Assembly: GCF_015158295.1 (NCBI RefSeq)
Contig: NZ_JACDXV010000002.1
Coordinates: forward strand, 661,001-725,000
Origin: Devosia faecipullorum
Lineage (GTDB): Bacteria; Pseudomonadota; Alphaproteobacteria; Rhizobiales; Devosiaceae
Reading direction: 5' to 3'
Length of the DNA: 64,000 nt
The translations under genes were made by a program, and so were the position numbers. Positions 7,990-17,319 of the stretch are shown piece by piece (position 1 is the first letter of the stretch; each line of letters starts with the position of its first letter). The notes beneath the pieces were generated by a model. It did no database searches and was not told where the DNA came from. It saw only the letters and a program-made list of their open reading frames with translations.

Positions 7990-9747
7990 TTACTTGGTCT
8001 CAGGCAGGGCAAAGACGTAAACCGCATTGCTACCCGACACGACGTCGGCCGTAGAGGTCGAGCCTTCAAGCAGCGAGCTGGCATAGCCAGGGCCACCAGC
8101 CGGGATGGCGACGAACTGACGTCCACCGACCTCGTAGCTGATCGGGTGACCCGTGGCGCGCGACGCCAGCGTGGTTTCCCAAACGACCTCACCGGTTTCC
8201 TGATCGATCGCCTTGAACTTGCGATCGGTGCCACCGACGAAGATTAGACCACCGGCAGTTGCGGTGACCGGAGCATAGAGCGGAGTTGCGTCGGTCCAGC
8301 TCCAAAGGGTCTTGCCGGTTTCGACATTGATGGCGTCAACACGGCCGACATTGGTCACGCCTTCCGGCAGGACATATTCAAGCTCGGTGTTGTAGACGTC
8401 CAGCCCGGTGGGCTCCTGATCGAGCACCGAAACGTTGGCACACATGTTGTTCAGCGGAACGAACATGACCTTGGTTTCGGGGTTGAAGGCGCTCGGCGGC
8501 CAGTCACGACCGCCAAGATAGGTCGGGCACATGAAGGTCGGGGTATCGACCTCGGTCGGGATAGCCGCTTCGTTGACGAGGACCAGGCCGGTCTCGTCGA
8601 CGGTGTCGATCAGGTTTTCCTGAACAGTGTCACGGGCATAGATGAACTCGCCGGTTTCGGCATCGAACTGCCACATCACGCCGGTCTTGCAGGGCACGCC
8701 GGTCAGGACGCGCTTGGCACCGGTCTCGGCCGTACCAATGGCCAGCAGGCCTTCCATGTCCGAAGCCGGATTGGAATTGATGTCGGCCGGGATCATCTCA
8801 TACGTGCATTCCTGATCCCAGTTGTCGCGCGGCAGCACCTGGTGACGCCAGACGATCTCACCGGTCTTCGGCTTGACGGCGAAGCGGGTGTTGGAGCCGA
8901 ACATGGTGCCGCCAACGGTGTTGCGCTGGAATTCGGCAGCAGGGCCTGCACCGGTCGAGCCGTAGAACACCAGATCGGTCACCGGGTCATAGGTCATCTG
9001 ACCCCAGGCACCGGTCATCCAGCGCTGATCTTCGGTCGAATCGCCCCAGGTGTCGTCGCCCTCTTCACCCGCCTTGGGGATGAAGGAATTGCGCCACAAT
9101 TCTTCGCCAGTGGCGGCGTCATGGCCGGTCACGTAGCAACCAAATTCGGAGAACTGGCAGGTGGAGCCGGCAACGACCACGCCATCGGCAATGATCGGGC
9201 CGGTGGTATTGGAAATCAGGTCGGAACCGCCGCCACGATCGCTTTCCCAGGATACCTGGCCGGTCTTGGCGTCGAGGGCAACAATGAAGTTATCCCAGGT
9301 CACCATGTAGATCATGTCTTCATAAAGCGCGATGCCGCGCTTGTTCTCACCCAGCGAGTTCATGGAATCGCGGTCGGGAAGCTGGCGGCGATATTCCCAG
9401 ATCAGCTGGCCGGTGCCGGCATCGATTGCCTGTACCACGTCGCCCGGAGAGGCGATGAACATCACATCACCGAATTCGATCGGTGCCGATTGCAGGTTGC
9501 CGGGCTCCAGGGCGCGGGCCCAGACCAGCGTCAGCTGATGCACGTTGTCGCGATTGACCTGGTCGAGCGGGCTATAGCGATAGTTCATGATATTGCCGCC
9601 ATAGGACGGCCAATCACCGGCATCGGGATTTGCCAGGATTTCGTCGGTCACCATCGGCATGGCATTGATGTCAGCCTGAGCAAAGGCCGCCGAATTCAAG
9701 CCAAGCATCGCGACGGATGCCAGCAGCATTGAAAGTGTCGTTTTCAT
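7990..9747 (-). CDS. PQQ-dependent alcohol dehydrogenase (methanol/ethanol family, divergent)
   Basis: A 585-residue periplasmic quinoprotein with a signal peptide ending near AAFA. Eight W-motif blades are visible ([48 protein letters not shown]). It would oxidise a primary alcohol and pass electrons to the cytochrome c encoded upstream. The ATG at 9747 has GAGGGAAG before it; earlier starts lack one. The active-site segment reads [13 protein letters not shown] (306-318): Asp311 is the likely base and Glu313 stands where lanthanide enzymes have Asp. The vicinal Cys-Cys of MxaF/XoxF is absent, and the usual metal-ligand Asn region reads GSTGAGPA. It is therefore not a canonical XoxF or MxaF, and substrate and metal remain open. 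Confidence 0.88.
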   Translation of the reverse strand: MKTTLSMLLASVAMLGLNSAAFAQADINAMPMVTDEILANPDAGDWPSYGGNIMNYRYSPLDQVNRDNVHQLTLVWARALEPGNLQSAPIEFGDVMFIASPGDVVQAIDAGTGQLIWEYRRQLPDRDSMNSLGENKRGIALYEDMIYMVTWDNFIVALDAKTGQVSWESDRGGGSDLISNTTGPIIADGVVVAGSTCQFSEFGCYVTGHDAATGEELWRNSFIPKAGEEGDDTWGDSTEDQRWMTGAWGQMTYDPVTDLVFYGSTGAGPAAEFQRNTVGGTMFGSNTRFAVKPKTGEIVWRHQVLPRDNWDQECTYEMIPADINSNPASDMEGLLAIGTAETGAKRVLTGVPCKTGVMWQFDAETGEFIYARDTVQENLIDTVDETGLVLVNEAAIPTEVDTPTFMCPTYLGGRDWPPSAFNPETKVMFVPLNNMCANVSVLDQEPTGLDVYNTELEYVLPEGVTNVGRVDAINVETGKTLWSWTDATPLYAPVTATAGGLIFVGGTDRKFKAIDQETGEVVWETTLASRATGHPISYEVGGRQFVAIPAGGPGYASSLLEGSTSTADVVSGSNAVYVFALPETK

Positions 9748-9815
9748 TCTCTTCCCTCGGTAACGAGACGTCCAGCTCATTCCAGACGTCATTCTTGTTG
9801 GGTAGGCAGTTCAAT

Positions 9816-10346
9816 TCAGTCGCGCGGCTTCCGCACAATATAGATGTTGCTAAGCTGATCCTCATTCCAAACCAACTTGCTTTCACCCGGCTCTGCGCCA
9901 TGCATTTCCATGATGTAAGCAACGATATTCACATAGTCCTGCTCGTTGCCGATCCTGCCGGCATTGCCCGGCGGCATATTGCCATGGGCAAAAAGATAGA
10001 AATCGAGCAGCGAGGTTTCTTCCCAAGCCTTGTTGAGATTGGCGCCGGTCACGCCGGGGCCGCCGGGCGTGCCGCGACCGGTCTTGCCATGGCAACCCTG
10101 GCAATATTTCGTGTAAAGCGCGCCGCCAGCGACAGCCTGCTCGGCCGTGAAGACGCCGTCCCAAATGGTCCGCTCAGACGTGTCGATTTCGTCAGAAGAA
10201 ATCTGCTCGCTCGCCGCTACCTCGGGAAGTTCTCCGAGATCGGGTGGGGCGGCGACGCCGCCTGCATGCTGTGCAGAGACTGGGAGTGCAATGGCAAGGA
10301 AGCCGACAACCGACGCGATGCCAAGAACTTTTTTATTCAAATCCAT
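9816..10346 (-). CDS. Periplasmic c-type cytochrome, electron acceptor of the PQQ dehydrogenase
   Basis: A 176-residue protein with a signal peptide ending at PVSAQ, a low-complexity acidic linker (35-60), one heme-binding CQGCH (82-86) and a probable axial Met in GNMPPGNAG (Met124). Single-heme cytochromes in this position (cytochrome cL/XoxG type) take electrons from the quinoprotein. The ATG at 10346 is preferred over an upstream TTG because it begins directly at the signal peptide, although GGAGG is unusually close (two bases). It is the first gene of the operon, 68 bases upstream of the dehydrogenase, so the promoter must lie in 10347-10735. Confidence 0.85.
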   Translation of the reverse strand: MDLNKKVLGIASVVGFLAIALPVSAQHAGGVAAPPDLGELPEVAASEQISSDEIDTSERTIWDGVFTAEQAVAGGALYTKYCQGCHGKTGRGTPGGPGVTGANLNKAWEETSLLDFYLFAHGNMPPGNAGRIGNEQDYVNIVAYIMEMHGAEPGESKLVWNEDQLSNIYIVRKPRD

Positions 10347-10735
10347 AACCTCCAAAGGCAATTTCTACTGGCAGAGGCCATTGGCCCGGCCGCGTTTTGT
10401 CGCCCGTGGTGGCCAAATTAAAACCCTGCGACGCGGTGACGCAAGGCACAATTGCCGGTTTTTGAAAAAAAATCTGGGCAGGGTAATACTTTAGGATAGC
10501 CTGTGGGTCTTGACAGCCCGCTCCTGGCGGAAATTTGGTTGCCAGCTTCCTCATTGCCCGCGCCGTACGGTGGGCATGCGCCGAGGCGTTGAATCGCCTA
10601 TGATTCAATAGGTTCCGGCAAGGAAAAGTCTATCGGCTCCCCGCTTCCCTATAAAATCTGCGTGGCTTTGGTGCCGGCCTGCAGCGGAGCAGAATTTTGA
10701 CCGTGGCGTTCAAAGGCGACCAATGGTTTTGTCGC
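10347..10735. other. Intergenic region upstream of the cytochrome/dehydrogenase operon
   Basis: 389 bases without a gene. It must carry the minus-strand promoter for the cytochrome gene and the end of the GT4 gene's transcript. Overlapping small dyads GAATC/GATTC (10591-10606) and CCTAT/ATAGG (10597-10612) could be a binding site. A poly-A/T tract (around 10463-10475) and an isolated TTGACA (10510, plus strand) are visible, the latter without a fitting -10 or a gene. No promoter can be assigned with confidence. Confidence 0.4.
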
Positions 10736-12025
10736 TCAGCGATAGCCTACCCCTGCGGACAACGAGCCCCCGGCGAGCACGATATCGTAGATACGGGCGG
10801 TATGTTCCGCTTTCACGTCCCAGGGGTAATAGGCCATGGAATAGTCATGTGCCGTCTTTGCCATGGCTGCGTGGTTGGCCGGATCTGCGAGGCATGATTC
10901 CATGGCTGTGCGGTTTGCTGCTATCAACCCGTCCAGGGGCTGCAACGGCACTTGCACGCCGCGTCCGTTGGCCGTCAGATCACGGGGGGCTCCGTAGGCG
11001 GTGACGATGCAGACCGCGCCGCAGGCCATGGCCTCGACGACGACGCCCGCGCCGAGTTCGCGGATGGAAGGAAAAACGAAAGCGTCCGACTGGCGCATCA
11101 TCTCGGCCAATTCGCCCTGGCTCTTGCGCCCCTCGAATATCACCCGGTCCTCCGCCTGCGCCTCCGCCACGATCTGGCGTAGACGCGGCTCTTCGGGGCC
11201 GTCCCCAACGATATGCAGGCGGTGCGGCCGCAATGCTTCGGAGCCGACGAAAGCACGGATTGCCGCTTCGGGAACTTTGTAGGGAACCAGACGCCCGGCA
11301 TAGAGGAAACGATAGGGGCCTTCGCCCGAAAACGGCGGACGCCGGCCATGCGCGTTGAAGATTGCCGGATCGAATCCAATTTCGGGAAAGGGGACGACGC
11401 GGGAGCCGACTTTTTGCGGCAAATCATCGATCGTATGGTCAAAGGCTGCCAGGATGGCGGCGGCCTTGGTGAAAGTGGATCGGGCATAGGGCATCAGCTT
11501 GTATAGATTGCGCAGACGCCGCAAGCCTTCGCGCTCCCGTGTCTGTTCCGCTGCGAAGGCGCGCGGCCAATCGAGATTGCCGTTGAGCGGGCCGATCACG
11601 AAGGGGACGGGGCTGTGCCGCGCGGCAATGCTTGGCAGCGCCGGCGACATTGGGGTGATGCGATGGATGAGATCGAACTCGCCGCGGTCGAGCTCGGCCC
11701 GGAACCTGCGCAGCGCCCGGCGCTCAAATTCAAGATAAGGCAGATAGGCCATGATCTGATGCGTCGACCAAGCCACTTCCGAGCCGCCGCGCAGGATTTC
11801 GGAAAGCCGGTGCATGCCTGCGGCGATCCACTCATTGTCAATATAAACGACCTTGCCATTCAGTTCGCCCGCAGCTTCGATGGCCGGCCGATTGCGGATC
11901 TGGGTGGCGATAGTGATGTCGGCGACGGCGGCTAGGGCGCGCGCATATTTGTAACCAACCACCGGCAGGGATGGCCATTCGGGGTTGCAGATTTCCGCCA
12001 GAACAAGCACTCGGGGTTTTGTCAC
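10736..12025 (-). CDS. Glycosyltransferase family 4
   Basis: A 429-residue GT-B fold enzyme. The N-terminal domain contains a GPLNGN loop. The C-terminal GT4 domain holds FLYAGRLVPYK (nucleotide-sugar loop), RLHIVGDGPEEPRLR and the retaining-GT motif ELGAGVVVE (E-x7-E), which binds the donor phosphate and ribose. It would add a sugar from a nucleotide donor to a growing polysaccharide or glycolipid at the inner face of the membrane. GTG is the likely start, with AGGA about ten bases upstream. The flippase gene at 12332 is divergent and a GT8 and a methyltransferase lie beyond, so this is part of a small surface-polysaccharide patch. Donor and acceptor are unknown. Confidence 0.85.
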   Translation of the reverse strand: MTKPRVLVLAEICNPEWPSLPVVGYKYARALAAVADITIATQIRNRPAIEAAGELNGKVVYIDNEWIAAGMHRLSEILRGGSEVAWSTHQIMAYLPYLEFERRALRRFRAELDRGEFDLIHRITPMSPALPSIAARHSPVPFVIGPLNGNLDWPRAFAAEQTREREGLRRLRNLYKLMPYARSTFTKAAAILAAFDHTIDDLPQKVGSRVVPFPEIGFDPAIFNAHGRRPPFSGEGPYRFLYAGRLVPYKVPEAAIRAFVGSEALRPHRLHIVGDGPEEPRLRQIVAEAQAEDRVIFEGRKSQGELAEMMRQSDAFVFPSIRELGAGVVVEAMACGAVCIVTAYGAPRDLTANGRGVQVPLQPLDGLIAANRTAMESCLADPANHAAMAKTAHDYSMAYYPWDVKAEHTARIYDIVLAGGSLSAGVGYR

Positions 12026-12331
12026 AAGCGTCAGATCCTATGGTTGAGAGCCCAGAGCGTTACGGAATGTTTTGGGGTCGTGCCACGGCAATGCCATCTG
12101 AGGCAGCGTGCCTGGTCCGGCCCTTTCACTGTCGCAAAGCATGCTTTAATTGCGGGTAAAACCTTGTAGCGCGTGCGGGCGTATTTTGTTTTCCTGGTCA
12201 AGATCAGCCCGTCTACCGGTTCGTGCTGATCCTGCGAACGCGTTCAATCTTTTAATAAAGCCTCACTGTTAGGAAGGAGGCAGTGCGGCCAGCGGCCGCC
12301 ATGACTTCCCGATGAATACGAGTTTGGCACG
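12026..12331. other. Divergent intergenic region between GT4 and flippase
   Basis: 306 bases between divergent genes, so it should hold both promoters. It contains a moderately AT-rich stretch (12120-12270) and, before the flippase, an AAGGAGG at 12275-12281 that is too far from the ATG at 12332 to serve it. I see no coding signal, RNA gene or clear operator. Confidence 0.4.
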
Positions 12332-13684
12332 ATGCAAATGGCCTTTTCGCCCAAAAAGCTTGCGGGCAATGCCCTGTGGACCGTCGCGACTTATGGGATC
12401 AGCGTCGTGGTCCGATTCATCGTCAACGTCATCCTCACCCGTCTGGTAAGACCCGAAGTCATGGGCGCCATGATGGTGATCAACACACTGAAAATCGGCA
12501 CCGAACTGATCACCGATGTGGGCATTGGCCAAAATATCGTCACCAATCCGAATGGCGAGAAACGCGAATTCCGGAACACCGCCTGGACATTGCAGGTCAT
12601 CCGGGCCTGCCTGCTCTTCATTATCCTGTCGGTGGCGGCCTATCCGCTGGCGCAGCTTTACGGCATCGCGCCGCCGGAGCTTCAGGTCAGCGCGCTGACC
12701 TTCCTCATGGCCGGATTGGCCTCGACCTCGCTATTCTATCTGCAAAGACGCATGCAGGTCATTCGCAGCAATCTGTTCGAATTGAGCATGGACCTCGTCG
12801 GATCGGTGATTTTGGTGGTCTTCACCTTCCTGCATCCCAATATCTGGGGAATGATCGTCGCGGTTCTGGTCTCCACGGCGCTTCGGGTCGCAGCGACCTA
12901 TCTGTTGCCCGATGCGCGGAACTGGTTCGCCTTCCACGCCAGCTATGCCAGGCAGATATTTTCCTTCGGCAAATGGATATTCCTGTCCTCGCTGCTTTCC
13001 TTTCTGAGCTTCAATTTCGACAAGCTGTTTCTGGCGCAGGCATTGCCGCTGGCGATGGTCGGGGTCTATTCCATTGCCCGTGGCATCGCCGATCTGCCGA
13101 CCATCGGCATCGCCCGGCTGGGGCACCAATTGGTGTTCCCCCTGATCGCCAGGCACAATGCGCAGGACAGGAGCGAGTTGAAGGCACAGCTTGCGCCGCT
13201 GCGGCGGAAGCTGCTGCTGGTCGTGGGGGTAGGAGTGGCGCTCGGGGTGTCCTTTGGCGATATCGCCATCGGCATCGTTTATGATGATCGCTACAGCGAT
13301 GCCGGCTGGATCCTGTCGCTGCTGATGTTCAGCGTCTGGGTGGCTGTTCTGTGCGTGATCAACGATTATACGCTGCTCGGGCTGCGCAAGCCTGTTTACA
13401 GCATGTTCGGCAATCTGCTGAAACTCGTCTCGCTTGTTGTTGCCATGTCGCTGGCTGCTGGCACCTATGGTCTGCCCGGTCTTTTGGTGACGATCATTCT
13501 GGGTGAAGTGCTGCGCTATGTGCCGACCATAATGGGATTGTGGCGCGAAAAGCTCTCATTCGTGGCCCAGGACCTTGCGATCACTGGGGCGATGTGTGTG
13601 CTCATCGGGCTTCTGCTTTACCTGCGTCAGGCATGGGGCCTGGGCTTGCCCTTCGATGCGATATTCGCTGTCACCGCTCTCTGA
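12332..13684 (+). CDS. Polysaccharide flippase (Wzx/MATE-like, MOP superfamily)
   Basis: A 450-residue integral membrane protein with about 12 hydrophobic segments. The opening KKLAGNALWTVATYGISVVVRF and the early LTRLVRPEVMGAMMVI are typical of lipopolysaccharide flippases (polysaccharide_synt family). It would move lipid-linked oligosaccharide across the inner membrane. It starts at the ATG at 12332 with only a weak upstream purine stretch; a second Met two codons later is possible. It converges with the GT8 gene and diverges from the GT4 gene. The three genes plus the methyltransferase probably build one surface glycan. Confidence 0.85.
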   Translation: MQMAFSPKKLAGNALWTVATYGISVVVRFIVNVILTRLVRPEVMGAMMVINTLKIGTELITDVGIGQNIVTNPNGEKREFRNTAWTLQVIRACLLFIILSVAAYPLAQLYGIAPPELQVSALTFLMAGLASTSLFYLQRRMQVIRSNLFELSMDLVGSVILVVFTFLHPNIWGMIVAVLVSTALRVAATYLLPDARNWFAFHASYARQIFSFGKWIFLSSLLSFLSFNFDKLFLAQALPLAMVGVYSIARGIADLPTIGIARLGHQLVFPLIARHNAQDRSELKAQLAPLRRKLLLVVGVGVALGVSFGDIAIGIVYDDRYSDAGWILSLLMFSVWVAVLCVINDYTLLGLRKPVYSMFGNLLKLVSLVVAMSLAAGTYGLPGLLVTIILGEVLRYVPTIMGLWREKLSFVAQDLAITGAMCVLIGLLLYLRQAWGLGLPFDAIFAVTAL

Positions 13685-13727
13685 GCAGGAATAGGCCGAC
13701 GGATTGATATGGGGGGGCGTGGCCGGG

Positions 13728-14663
13728 CTAGCCGGCACGACCCGCCATAAGCCGCTTGGCCGACCGCCTTATCTTTCCCGTGGCCATGTCCAATGTCGGG
13801 ATATGGGAGACCAGCTTTTCCAAGAGGCTTCCGGCGCCCATCGGGTTCCAGGGGCGGTAGCCCCGATAGGCCGTTCTATCGAGGACAGCGAAAAAGCTGC
13901 CCAGTATCTGGTCGAAATAGGCATCGCCGATCTTGGACGTGTAGCGCGCGTTCCACGGTTTTACGCTGCCGATGAGATGGATGATATTGGCCTTCCCGAT
14001 TTCCGGCTTCTCGTATTGAGACAGGTTCCAGGAGATGTCGAGATAGGCGATCTTGTCATAGAGCACGATGTTGATGGCATCCTGATCCTGGGAATCCATC
14101 TGGTCGAATTTGCTGATGGAAATCTCGACCAGGGCTGTTTCGATATCGTCCTGCCGCCATCTGGCAAGATCGATGATGATGACGCCGCTATTGACGTAGT
14201 TCAGTTCATTCTCGACGCCCAGCCGCTCCCGCAGCTCCGGCCAGGCGCCGCGGGTGCGGACCGATATATCCCTGACGGCGGCGGCAATGTTGGAGCCGAG
14301 GTCGACGTTGTGGACTTCGGAGAGGTCTTTGAAGACCAGCAGGTCAGTGTCGAGATAGACGCAGCGTTCGATATGATCCGGCAATGCCGAGATGAAGTAG
14401 CGGGAATAGGCCGCCTTGCTTTTCAGATATTGCGTCGAGCGGAAGCGCTTCGTCCTGTCGCTGGATATGGTGTAAAACGTCACCGTTCCGCACTTGTCAT
14501 GCTGCCAGGATTGCCGCAGCGCCCGTTCGTCGGCGGGTCTGAAGCCCGTGGCGAGGACATGAATGTTCAAAGGCTCGGAGGCGTGTTCGAGCGCTGAACG
14601 GACGGTTACGGCAAGACCCCACAATATCTTGCGGTCGCCGGCTAGTACGACATCGACAGCCAT
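13728..14663 (-). CDS. Glycosyltransferase family 8
   Basis: About 311 residues with a GT-A fold. The nucleotide-binding start is VDVVLAGDRKI, the metal-binding DxD lies in CVYLDTDLLVF, and the C-terminal HLIGSVKPWN is the conserved family-8 HxxGxxKPW. Family 8 contains LPS galactosyl- and glucosyltransferases and galactinol synthases. The ATG at 14663 is favoured by GGGAG at a good spacing; an upstream TTG would overlap the methyltransferase stop. It is co-oriented with, and directly downstream of, the methyltransferase gene. The exact sugar is not readable. Confidence 0.85.
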   Translation of the reverse strand: MAVDVVLAGDRKILWGLAVTVRSALEHASEPLNIHVLATGFRPADERALRQSWQHDKCGTVTFYTISSDRTKRFRSTQYLKSKAAYSRYFISALPDHIERCVYLDTDLLVFKDLSEVHNVDLGSNIAAAVRDISVRTRGAWPELRERLGVENELNYVNSGVIIIDLARWRQDDIETALVEISISKFDQMDSQDQDAINIVLYDKIAYLDISWNLSQYEKPEIGKANIIHLIGSVKPWNARYTSKIGDAYFDQILGSFFAVLDRTAYRGYRPWNPMGAGSLLEKLVSHIPTLDMATGKIRRSAKRLMAGRAG

Positions 14664-14699
14664 CGGTTTCTCCCGTCCGTTCTCAGCAAAACCAAACAA

Positions 14700-15344
14700 T
14701 CATCGGGCCAGATAGGCGACGTAGGATTTCGGGATGCCCCAGAAGCGTTCGACATAGATCTCGGCCTCTGGAAACAGCCGCCGCATCTCGGCCTTGGAGA
14801 CGATGTCGGTGCCCTCCACCATCTCGGTCCAGGCCGGCAAGCTGCGTTTCCAGTGGCGGATCAGGGCAGCGCGCAGCCATTTGGGATAGAACCACCAGAA
14901 CGGCATGCCGTTATGCGGCTCGATCGGGAAATAGCGGGAAGGGGTCTGCACCCAATAGGATTTTCCCAGTCTGCGGACTTCGCCGGCAAATCTGGCGCGG
15001 AAGTCGGCGGGGCCGACATGCTCGATCACGCTGTTGCTGAAGACGATGTCGAAGTCATCTCGCTGCATGCCGGTCACGTTGCAGGCATCGCCCTCAACGA
15101 AGCTGATATTGTGGTGGGTGGGCAGAGACGTTACCGCGATGCCCGGCAGGTTCAGGATGGTGATGTCCAGCTTGGCGTCGATCGAGTTCCAGATGGCTAC
15201 TTGCCCGCCCAGGTCGAGTATTCTTTGCCCTTCGCGGATTTTCAGAATCTCGCAAAATTTCTGCATGCGTTTGCGCCGGGTCGCTGACGAGAATGGATGC
15301 AGCAGCGAGTAGAAAAGGTGTATTCTGAAATGGCGCGCACCCAT
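14700..15344 (-). CDS. Class I SAM-dependent methyltransferase
   Basis: About 214 residues. It shows the class I methyltransferase order: motif I ILDLGG, an acidic loop (VEGDACN) and the post-II FDIVFSNSVIEHV. Such enzymes in polysaccharide clusters often methylate a sugar or a terminal residue, but the target here is unknown. The ATG at 15344 (MGARHF) has GAGG seven bases before it and is preferred over an upstream TTG that lacks a ribosome binding site. It is immediately upstream of the GT8 gene and probably cotranscribed with it. Confidence 0.75.
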   Translation of the reverse strand: MGARHFRIHLFYSLLHPFSSATRRKRMQKFCEILKIREGQRILDLGGQVAIWNSIDAKLDITILNLPGIAVTSLPTHHNISFVEGDACNVTGMQRDDFDIVFSNSVIEHVGPADFRARFAGEVRRLGKSYWVQTPSRYFPIEPHNGMPFWWFYPKWLRAALIRHWKRSLPAWTEMVEGTDIVSKAEMRRLFPEAEIYVERFWGIPKSYVAYLAR

Positions 15345-15609
15345 AAACGGCCTCACGGGTCGAAAAACTGAATTCTCTTTCCGATGTTCCGGGACAAAGA
15401 TCAAAAGGAACGGAGATGAATTTCCCGGACTGGTTAATTTTGAAAATCATTTGAAGCGGATTTTCTCCGCTGCAAATGGGCGCGTTTTGCGTCGCGGCAA
15501 CCGCATTCAATCCGGAGAACACCTGCTCTGGCCGCCCGCCCACTATCTGCTGTGCATCATGGGGTCGAGCATGCGCTTTTCGGCGCGGCCTGGGGTGCCG
15601 GCCGGCGCA

Positions 15610-17319
15610 TTACAGCATGAAGGCGTCAAGATCCATTTCAGGCTCAGCTTCCGGCCCGGATGTGGCTTCCGCCTGCGGGAACAGTCGGTCATGGATCATA
15701 CGCTCGGCCTCCATCGTGTAGGATTTGCGCAGAGTGTCGAGGATCGGCTGGGCCGAGACCAGGGTCGTGGGCAATGGCGCATCGGAGAGGCCGGCAATGG
15801 CCAAGGCCGTATCGTCCAGGATCTCGGCCAGGGCGGATTGGCCGGACAGGCCCCGCGCTGCCGCTTCGAGCAGGCCGATCACCCGAGGACCGTCTGAATT
15901 GAGGTGGGCAAGGGCGAGGCCGATTCCCTGGTCGAGCTTGGACAGGATGTCGAGAGCCAGATTGGCTTGCTGCTCCAGCTCGGAAATGCGGCCGGCGCCA
16001 TTGCCGCTGGCGGCCGCGCCGAAGGCACCGGCAAGAGCAGAGGATTGGTCGAGCTGGCTCATCGCGGCCTCCGCCGCGATTACGGTTTCGCTGGTCAGTT
16101 CGCGCAATTGCATGGCGATGACGGTCAGCGATGCGCCGCGCGGTCCCAATTGGGCGCAGCGCACCGCGGCGTTGAGGCTGACGAGGCGCATATTGGCCTC
16201 GATGTCCTGAACCGCTCCGACATGCTCGAGCAGGATGCGGACCGTTTCCTGCACAGCCCTGGCCACAATTTCCAGCTTGGCGCGTTCGGTCTCGAAATCC
16301 TTGAGAATGGTGAGCGCGGCGCGCAATTGCGCGCTGAGGCTGGCAATTGCCGAGGCCTGGCCGGCCTCCTCGCCATGAAAATCCCGGGCGCGGGCCATGA
16401 TGGTGCCGGCATCGCTGGCCAGGGCCTTGAGATCCCGTTCGGCCTGCTCGACCTCCTGGGAGAAGGCGGCGGCAATGTCGGTCAATTGCGTCTGCTGTAA
16501 TATCGTCAGCGCGGCGATGGCGCCGGGGCGCTCGTCCTCCGCAATCATCGACCCGCCGGCTATATCGGCCAGCGCGCCGAGGCCGGTTTCGACATGCTCG
16601 ATACGCTGCCGGGTGGCGTCGCCGACCTGAAGGGACATGACGGCGCTGCCGATCCGCCCGACGATCTGGCGCGACACGCGGCCGGTTTCGGCGCTGCCCT
16701 CGAGGGCCTTGGCGCGCTGGCGGTCCAGTGCCTCGATGGTCTGGGTGAGGCTTTGGGCAAGGCGTGACAATGTATCGGCATGGGTCGATTCAAATCGGGC
16801 GCGCTGGGCGGCGGCGCGGTCCACTTCGGCGGTCAATTGCCGGTAAACCTGCGCGAATTCCTGGATGGTCCGGTTGGCCGAGTCCGAAAGGCTGGCAATA
16901 TCGGTGGTGAAGACGTCGAAATCCTCGCCGTCCCCGACAATTCCGGCGGCGGTGACGCGGGCATTGACCGAGACGATGCCCATCATCTTGACCGCGCGGC
17001 GGAGACTGGAAATCGGCGTATTGGCCGCCGCCACGACATCCACCAGCCGCGAAAGGTCGGCTTTTTCCTGGCCGACAATGCCCGAGAGCGCTTCGGCGCG
17101 TTCGGCGACGGCTCCGAGATGCGCCATGGCGTCGGCCACGGCCTGGCCTTGCAGGGCTTCGGGCAGGGCCTCGAAGAGCCTGCTCAGGGTATTGAGCAGG
17201 CTCGCGCCTTCGGTGAGGCGGGCGCCGACGGCGACGAAGGCATTTTCGATCTGCTCCCGGGGGGCGGCCAGATCCTTGGCCAGGGCCCTGACCTGCTGTG
17301 GAGCGATGGACTTGGTCAT
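15610..17319 (-). CDS. Soluble coiled-coil protein with two degenerate chemoreceptor-tip segments
   Basis: A 569-residue, mostly helical protein with no signal peptide or membrane segment. Two stretches resemble the receptor hairpin tip that contacts CheA/Che[16 protein letters not shown] (112-126) and [20 protein letters not shown] (377-396). In real receptors the tip reads LALNAAIEAARAGEQGRGF; here the Glu and Gly positions are altered. It ends in the acidic tail [10 protein letters not shown]. It is the last gene of the chemotaxis operon and its ATG overlaps the cheB stop. It may act as a soluble scaffold or phosphatase-like modulator of CheA or CheY, but no known function fits well. Confidence 0.6.
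   Translation of the reverse strand: MTKSIAPQQVRALAKDLAAPREQIENAFVAVGARLTEGASLLNTLSRLFEALPEALQGQAVADAMAHLGAVAERAEALSGIVGQEKADLSRLVDVVAAANTPISSLRRAVKMMGIVSVNARVTAAGIVGDGEDFDVFTTDIASLSDSANRTIQEFAQVYRQLTAEVDRAAAQRARFESTHADTLSRLAQSLTQTIEALDRQRAKALEGSAETGRVSRQIVGRIGSAVMSLQVGDATRQRIEHVETGLGALADIAGGSMIAEDERPGAIAALTILQQTQLTDIAAAFSQEVEQAERDLKALASDAGTIMARARDFHGEEAGQASAIASLSAQLRAALTILKDFETERAKLEIVARAVQETVRILLEHVGAVQDIEANMRLVSLNAAVRCAQLGPRGASLTVIAMQLRELTSETVIAAEAAMSQLDQSSALAGAFGAAASGNGAGRISELEQQANLALDILSKLDQGIGLALAHLNSDGPRVIGLLEAAARGLSGQSALAEILDDTALAIAGLSDAPLPTTLVSAQPILDTLRKSYTMEAERMIHDRLFPQAEATSGPEAEPEMDLDAFML

Noticed and set aside
7990-9747. Calling the quinoprotein a canonical XoxF or MxaF
   Set aside because: The vicinal disulfide is absent and the metal-site residues differ, so only the broader methanol/ethanol family name is supported.
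10510-10540. TTGACA on the plus strand as a promoter
   Set aside because: There is no fitting -10 hexamer and no plus-strand gene for 1.8 kb.
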